This document shows, piece by piece, positions 57,390 to 64,000 of a stretch of 64,000 bases of DNA. This stretch comes from Trichuris trichiura (taxonomy: Eukaryota; Nematoda; Enoplea; Trichinellida; Trichuridae). The notes under the pieces were generated by a model. It did not search any database. It had not been told where the DNA came from and saw only the letters and a list, made by a program, of their open reading frames with translations. The stretch spans positions 186,001 to 250,000 of the forward strand of contig JBAJFE010000049.1 in assembly GCA_037903355.1 (NCBI GenBank), given 5' to 3'. Position 1 is the first letter of the stretch, and each line of letters begins with the position of its first letter. The position numbers and the translations under genes were made by a program.

Positions 57390-60300
57390 CGTTCCACAAA
57401 ACCTTGTCGAGCTTGCGCAGGTTAGCTCCAAACATTTCCCATTCTAAGCGGCCTTTAATCGAACGTTAAACGTTCGTAAACTTTGGTAAGCTAAGATGCC
57501 ATTCCAGTCTTCTTGCAAAGTTGTTTTACCCTGACCTGATTACTTCTTACCCGTTGTTTGTACCGTTTTTGGCTTGTTTTTTTAAATTCGCACATCATAA
57601 GGTGTAATACACCAAGTTGCGGGTAATGTAGCTATCTAATCAAAGCTGGACCAAACCTTTTAAGTGGGCCCCTAAATAACGCGGTTTCGGACTGCGTTAG
57701 CATTGTTTATATGTCCATCCGGACCGTGCTGGCATTGTTTTCAATAGGTGGTGCCTATTTTAATCGAGGACACCACTATTGGTGCTACAGTATCGCTGTT
57801 TCGCGCTTTGATCTGTTACGTCTGTTTTATCATTAAACTTTTATTTCCCCTAAGTCTTTTTCACTTCTGGGTTCAACTGATATTTTTTTGCTGAAAGGAA
57901 ATAACGAATGGCTTTTCCATTCGTATGCAACCCGCGGGAAGCTCCGCTAATGCTTATGAAAAATAATTGGATGACCGAAGACAACCCTGTAGTATTATGG
58001 GCATTAAGAAAGTTTCAAGTTTTAACGATTTGACGTTTCGCTTAAAGGTGGGAATTACGGTTGGTAGGTAGCCCTGACAAAGTGGAATTAAACATCCCAA
58101 TAAAGTTTTGATAGCAAACAATAATAACGGACTTTTCGTTTTTTACGTTGGTTTTCAGAGAAAACGTTTGAATCTACCCAATTAGGAAAGGGGTACAGTA
58201 AAATTCAGCGGCTACGCTTACGCGGTGATAAACGAGCAGAGTTACAGGCGGCCTTATAGGCTACGTGATCTGTCGGACGGCCGCGCAAAGCCCAGGTCAA
58301 TTTTTGGAGTTTTTGAACTTTCCTGGCGTACATGAACTGCTAGCGTGACTGCTTGTGCATGGGTCGTGATTTAAGAGTTTTCTGCGTTAATATGCAGCGG
58401 GTACACGTTCGACCAGTTTTTCACATTTACAATTTTTCTGCGCCCTAATTTGCTATATCGCATGTTCAGTACGCTAAGCAGCAGCAGCGCTGCATACCTG
58501 GCAGGTCGTCTTTATTGCCAGAAGGAACTTCCCAGTTCGCAACGCTGCACTTTCTATGGGAACTTATTAACTGAGCGAACGTGAGCCAGTATTTTCAATC
58601 TTTAATTGGCAAAACTACGTCATGCCTTAGCAGCTGAGGCAATCTGATTCTTTTTCAGGGCAAGTTGCTTTTCGGCAACGTTTTTGGCGCTAAGTACTAT
58701 ACCACAACTTCAGTGCCTGAATCCCTTCTGCATTTTTACTGGCGTGGGGCTATGTTACGAGCTGGCTAGTGGAATAATTCGGTCACCTCATACAGTCCAA
58801 ATAGCTGGTCCATCGCCGATTACATATGCGCGGGAAAATGGCGAAAGGAAAAAAAAATATATACATATATATATACGTATACATAAGCATACGCGATATT
58901 TTCCCAGCGTGCTTGCTTCACGTTAGGTCAGTTTAGCCCAAAATGTAACACAGGGATTCTCCTAGGCAAAATCCATGCGTGTTGTATGTTTCTCGTGTCA
59001 ACCTCTGTCTATCTGCCCGCGCATCGTTCTAGCCGTGCTGTTACAAACAAGAGCTCAAGTTTGAGATTTTAAGCTTGCGTTTTCTTTACCAGCTTTTAAA
59101 TTTTGATAATGTTTTTGTAGCATCATCAAACTGCAAATGCTAATCTACATTTATTAAACCTGCTCTGTAGATGTTTTCATAAAGAGTTCCTAGGAGCTTT
59201 TCAGTGGTCGGGTTTTCGTTTTAAGAAGATGGAAGTGCTTCTTGCATACCTTTTGATTAGCGTCTCCCATCTGCTAGCAGTCTCTAAGTAAAATTCACTT
59301 CAACAATCACGGCATGTTCACAGCATTAACATTGAAAGTTGTGCATGAGCGCCAATTGAATGAATTCATACACTGTCCCAGCTATTCAAAATACACGTTT
59401 AGTATAGCACAGTAAGCAACAAGCCGATAAACTTTTGACTCTGCCGAAGAGGCGAAATATTTTAACTCAAATAATACTGCGTAGACTGAGTATAGCGGCT
59501 GGAAACAGAATCTGTCACCTTCCAAGGTGGCTGAACTGCTATCGGTTCGTTGGCTTGGGAAACGCTTTGTCTTACATATGCAACCTGTGGATATTACCCG
59601 TTTTGTGTATATTTTCATTTCTGCACAACCAGCTGTCAAATCTATCAGCTGTGATAGTTCTCTTTAATTTTGTCACACATTTAGAACTTCAGCTGTTTCA
59701 TTTATGCTACTTTTTGTCTTCAACCTCGTAAGTACATATAGCCGCGTTAGTCTACAGAATTTTCTGAAGATGGTTTAGGTTACGCTTTTTGATAATAAAA
59801 GCATGTTGGAGACCCGCCGTTTCGGCCTAGGGGTTATCACTAAGTCAGTCGCCGTAAGCAAGAATCCAAACTGGAAAACGTTTATTTAAAGCTCCGACGG
59901 ATCTTGCTTTTCGTCCCAACAGTTTAGCATTTACGGGGTTTGCTTATGCTGCAGTTTGAACTAACGCCAAGCTTTTCTCAGAGTTAGCTTGCCTAAGCCT
60001 GACGTGACATCCGCATTTGTATTTTGTTTCAAGATCGCACGCTTCTCTAATTAAACGAGCCGGAACTTTCGTTACTTTTTCTGAATGGGATACATAATTG
60101 AAAATACGTAACTTTGGATGCTTAGATAATTTCGCACTTGTTGAAAAGCAGAAACGCCAACCTGCGTTTAAGTGCTGAGCTACTTGTTTTCGGCGCTGCT
60201 ATCTGCAGCAGTTGATCATTTTGGGCTGACGCTGTTTGGTCATTGCCGTGGTGAAAGCTTGATCTGCAAAGCACGTAACCAGTATTTGACTATGCGCGTT

Positions 60301-61840
60301 CTGTACACATTTAACAAACATTCCACATCTGTCAGCGCTGCAAATGCAAATTGCTTCATTGCCAATAGTGGTATGAGTTGCACTTAATATTTTTTACAAA
60401 AAATAGTTCCGTTTGTACCATCCGTGCAGTAAAAGTAAGAAAACTGCTCGTTGCTAATGAAGCACTTGCATCTCCGTATCAGTTCTAAACCATGTAGTGT
60501 TGATGTGCGCTGTATTTACTCACAAGATTGCTTATGCAGCGAAAGTATGATGCGTTTCCCAACTGTAAATAGCGGTTTCGTTGGGAGGCTACGCTCGAGA
60601 AACGGCGTAATTTTATCAGGACGATATACTCGCGCAAACGCACCTTTGTTAGCTCCGCATTAGCGTAGTATTTTTTATGGAAACTGAATCCCAGTTCGCG
60701 CAAAGACGTATACAGCAGCAGCGAGAAGCTAACGGCTATTGGAATCGTTGTTGAAAGAATATGTTGACTTTTCAAGGTGGGTCTTTCGCTTTTGTCATAA
60801 CAAATCCTTCAGTGCACTTATTTGCATACTTCTGCTGCAATTGAAACTTTTCTTTACGAGCTGGCGGAAAGCATTCTGCCTGAATGCACTTTAAATCTAC
60901 TCGTACGGCTAGCTGCCTTCCACAGGTGGATGGCTGATGTATGCGAAACGCTAAGGGAATTCAGTTCTCAGAAACCTACCCCATAACCAAGGCATCGATT
61001 ACTCTATTTCTGTGTTGGATAGAATTAGGCGTATCAGGCTGCTCACCTCATTTTGCTAACAACTTTCAAATGAACGTTCTGCCTTCCTGAACAAAGGTAG
61101 GGTGCGTTAATGTCACAGATGGAGAGATGTGTAGGTTTAACTGACGCTTGCGACTGACTTCTGTAAGTTTTTCAAACCAGGTTTAATAAGCATGAATGCA
61201 ATGTGTTGGTCACAAAATTCGTGAAGAATTTTTGCCCAACTACTGAGATTCTTAATATAACAGTCTTTACGCCAGGTTGCCAAACTAATGACAAATTAGT
61301 CGTGAGAAAGTTGGAATGTCATGATGCAGCATTTTTCCTTCATGCCCACGCTAACATACTGTTCCTTATTGATCGTGTGGAAATAAAGGTTAACTTTCTT
61401 CACCTCTTCAACCATTCATTAATATAGGCTTTCTCTCGTTTTCTTTGTTGCATTTTTATGCTATTCCAGGTGAGGGTTCGAGTGAGCCGTCTTTCCCTGA
61501 CGCAGTCGCCATCCGGTTGGGCCAGTGGGCAAGCTTAAGACTGAAAGGTTCGACTGAGTTTGCTTGTATCTTATTTCTCAGATGAGATTGGAATCAGATT
61601 TAAACAAGCTACACAGTGAGTCACTACAGAGCCCGAGTATGTGCGGTCCTTCGCTCTTCCTTAAAAGGCAAGTGTACTACAATGATCTTATGCAATTTGC
61701 TGGACAGCAAAGCACAGAACTCAAGTGTAAAATTTGCTTTCTATGAATGACTGCTGTGACTTATCGACTTTTTCTCGTATCTAGTCTTGGAAAGTCGTGT
61801 CGATCAAACGGCTCCTCCTACAGGCATTCTTCAGCATGAT
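57390..61840. other. Gene-poor stretch right of the KCNQ-like gene
   Basis: Roughly 4.4 kb. It includes the KCNQ 3' side (an AATAAAG near 58099), an alternating AT/AC tract at about 58849-58890, and short frames, of which minus 60485-60775 has a signal-like hydrophobic segment but no recognisable domain. Confidence 0.4.
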
Positions 61841-63060
61841 CTAGCTAGGCACTACATTGTGGTCGCGCGTATGGTTCAGACAGTTACCATCCTCTCCGCG
61901 ATTGGAAAACCAGTCCTCATCGGCCTGGTTTCCCGGAAAGAGGGTTGAAACAAGGAAAATCTCTCGTCGATAGCAATGTGGTGGGGTTTTTCGTTCGCTG
62001 ATTACGATGTAGCTCGAAATTGGTAATAAGATAGCTTGAGTCGCCAGCACGGTTGATGTTTGTGCCGTGCTTCATCTGTCGATTTATTCGCTTCCGTGTC
62101 CCAAGTTGGAGTGACTCCATGCGACATTGCCAGCTGGGACATTCCATTACGTCGTTGGCACGGGCTCGTTTCGATCATGCATCTGCTCGATATATATGAC
62201 CGGTTTTCCCCAAACCAGCTTTGTCTTTCTCTTGCACCTTCGCTCAACGTCAACGCCAGATGCGAGTTTTGTCCTTTCGAGAGCAGGTTGAGCTCACGAG
62301 ATTTTCTCTTTCAAGCTAGCAGGACTTGTATTCAGTAAGTTTATAAGAGCTAACTTGCGTATGCGCCTACGCTGAACCGAAACAGGAGCGCCGGTTGCCT
62401 CGTTTTGTCTGTCCAACTTGTGGGGGTTCAATCTCAAGGTTGCATTTGATCAACTCCAATGCAAAAGCTGCATGCTCGTCCATTAGCGAAAGGTCCAGCG
62501 GTGGACCGTTCGCTTCCTGTACTGAGCTTAGCCGTCGACCTGAGTAGTCAGATATCAGAAGCGATAAGGTTTTGCTGAACACATTATGGTAAGTGTTTGG
62601 GAGAAACATGATAGCAGTTGGGATGACCTCAGCGTAGCTGCATGTTTGTTCAATCTAACGACAAGTAAGCATTTTGCGAAGTATGTCGGCTACCTCTTCT
62701 TCACACGATCATCTGCAATGGCAATCCGGAACGGCAGCAGTTCTATGTCCTTGCGGCCCGGATTTTTCGGTAAGCCTACAATGACACTGTGCTGAGGCCG
62801 TGTTGGAATTGCCATTGTTCACGAAACCACTGGCTGGTCGGCGTATACGCTGGTTGCGCTGGTAGTGGGGGGTGTGAAACTGGGTTAACGCCAGTCTGTT
62901 GCCGCAGTTTCGTCAGAATAAGGTCGTTCATGGAAAGCTTGTCTTAAGCGTCTGCCTCCTCCTCTATTGTTCGGAAGAAGTCATCGTTGAATTCAGCAAA
63001 GGAACCTCGTCCCATTCCGCTCTGATCTCTCCAGCCGGTAAGGAATCGCTGATTGTTCAT
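61841..63060 (-). pseudogene. Unrecognised minus-strand locus, possibly a decayed gene
   Basis: Several coding-like segments read on the minus strand. From an ATG at 63060 a frame starts MNNQRFLTGWRDQSGMGRGS, meets one in-frame TAA at 62946-62944, and continues in the same frame (MNDLILTKLRQQTGVNPVS, TPTSQWFREQWQF) to 62776. An overlapping frame (62815-62690) carries IVGLPKNPGRKDIELLPF and could splice at 62694 to an exon 62574-62367 (KTLSLLISDYSGRRLSS). Further coding-like sequence follows to 61841. The in-frame stop and the frame overlap suggest decay, unresolved introns, or recoding. I recognise no domain. Confidence 0.3.
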
Positions 63061-64000
63061 TTCAACGTACGCCCGTCTGCCATGTATCCTCTATTCATCA
63101 TTGGAGTACCATTTCGAAAACTCAGCCCTTATCGCGCTACCAGCATTTCTACATTTTCCCAAGTTTGCTTGCAGCGGGAAAGAATGCTTTATTTTCAATC
63201 GATATCTGCTGATCTCAGCTTCTTTCCTACTCCGCGTTTCTTTCGACGTTGAGTCATACCTCTCTTTATAAGGAAAATAGGTATACCGGTTTAAATGACC
63301 ACCATTTCTCTAGGCAAATACAATAATCTGGCTCCAAGTGTTGCATCTGAGTGAATATTTTTGAATTTCGCTCATACTTCGCTGTTTTCATTTTTCTCAA
63401 CAATACTTTTTCGCTTAAGCAATAGGCTTGTTGAACTATGCGAGACGGCAGCGCTTTATAACCGAGATGCAGCGTTCACAAGGATATATATTTCTGATGA
63501 GCAGCTTTTTCTTGCAGATGACCATATTTTCGCTTGGAAGTCCTACTAGCAGCAAGAGAGAAAGAATCTCCATTTGCCAAGAAAGCTATAGTCCTTATTT
63601 GTCACTTTTTTCGTCCTCCAGAGATTCTGTGAGAAGAAATTCAGCTCCCTTAGGTCCTCCGCACTCTGTTGGCGCAATATATGAAAAATATGGCTGCAAT
63701 ATCCTAAGTTTGCGTGGCTAGGCAACGGTGCGAGTGGGCAGGCACAGACCGTTTGATTGGCTGGGTACGTAGTTAAGTTTTCACCCTTAAACGTATAGAA
63801 GATAATGTTATTTATTTACTCGCTGCCATTAATTCCGCCGGGGTTTACATATAGGCCATTATGCGTGGTAATCATTGCAGCCTGTAACCTTCATACCAGT
63901 TGCAACGCGACGAGACCATTCCAACGTGATTGTGATTGATGGATCCCCTGATTGGAGATCGTTTGTATCATCAGGTGATAGGCGACCTATTGTTTTCGAC
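63061..64000. other. Right end of the window
   Basis: The upstream part of the locus above may continue here: minus 63684-63604 reads IAPTECGGPKGAEFLLTESL in frame before a stop. No supported gene model. Confidence 0.3.

Noticed and set aside
1..64000. CRISPR arrays, bacterial operons or phage genes
   Set aside because: Spliced genes, AATAAA signals and eukaryote-specific families show a nuclear eukaryotic genome; no regularly spaced direct repeats were seen.

Overview
This is eukaryotic DNA: coding exons split by short introns (many 46-65 bp) with GT..TTTCAG, TTTAG or CTAG junctions, AATAAA polyadenylation signals, a nuclear tRNA-Gln, and interspersed Penelope-like, pogo-like, MITE and foldback elements. 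Compact introns, gene density and gene content suggest an invertebrate, most likely a nematode; a clade I (Dorylaimia/trichurid-like) worm fits best, but that placement is inference and cannot be proven from one window.

Region by region: 0-4 kb holds an unrecognised minus-strand exon chain at the left edge, an inverted-repeat element, and the start of a six-exon minus-strand HEN1-type small-RNA methyltransferase (3.9-6.9 kb). 8.2-10.1 kb carries a decayed pogo/Tigger transposon and a foldback element. RNMT (cap guanine-N7 methyltransferase, plus, 12.6-13.6 kb) converges on ORC4 (minus, 13.9-22.0 kb, 12 exons). A 5-kb ORC4 intron contains an opposite-strand MIF4G-like gene. LAMTOR2 and LSM7 follow on the minus strand. 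25.1-27.3 kb is a decayed Penelope-like element interrupted by a hairpin insertion. TM2D3 and a two-finger zinc-finger protein follow. 31-41 kb is gene-poor, with one unrecognised minus-strand gene and a tRNA-Gln. 41.4-46.7 kb holds a carbonyl reductase (seven exons), a small membrane protein and PAF1 (ten exons). 47-49.3 kb is a cluster of three foldback elements. Then come YIPF5 (50.1-50.9 kb), a gene-poor stretch, an intronless KCNQ-like channel (55.6-57.4 kb) and an unrecognised, possibly decayed, minus-strand locus near 62-63 kb.

Functionally the recognised genes are housekeeping or regulatory: RNA metabolism (HEN1, RNMT, LSM7, PAF1, perhaps the MIF4G protein), replication licensing (ORC4), lysosomal mTORC1 signalling (LAMTOR2), ER-Golgi traffic (YIPF5), membrane biology (TM2D3, KCNQ) and carbonyl reduction. 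The most unusual content is a set of near-perfect hairpin insertions. Three have 11-12 bp target-site duplications, and all four share a one-sided 3' tail ending in GTTTTCA. One group has arms homologous to the local Penelope terminus and the other carries hammerhead-like cores. They look like non-autonomous foldback retroelements mobilised by Penelope-type machinery.
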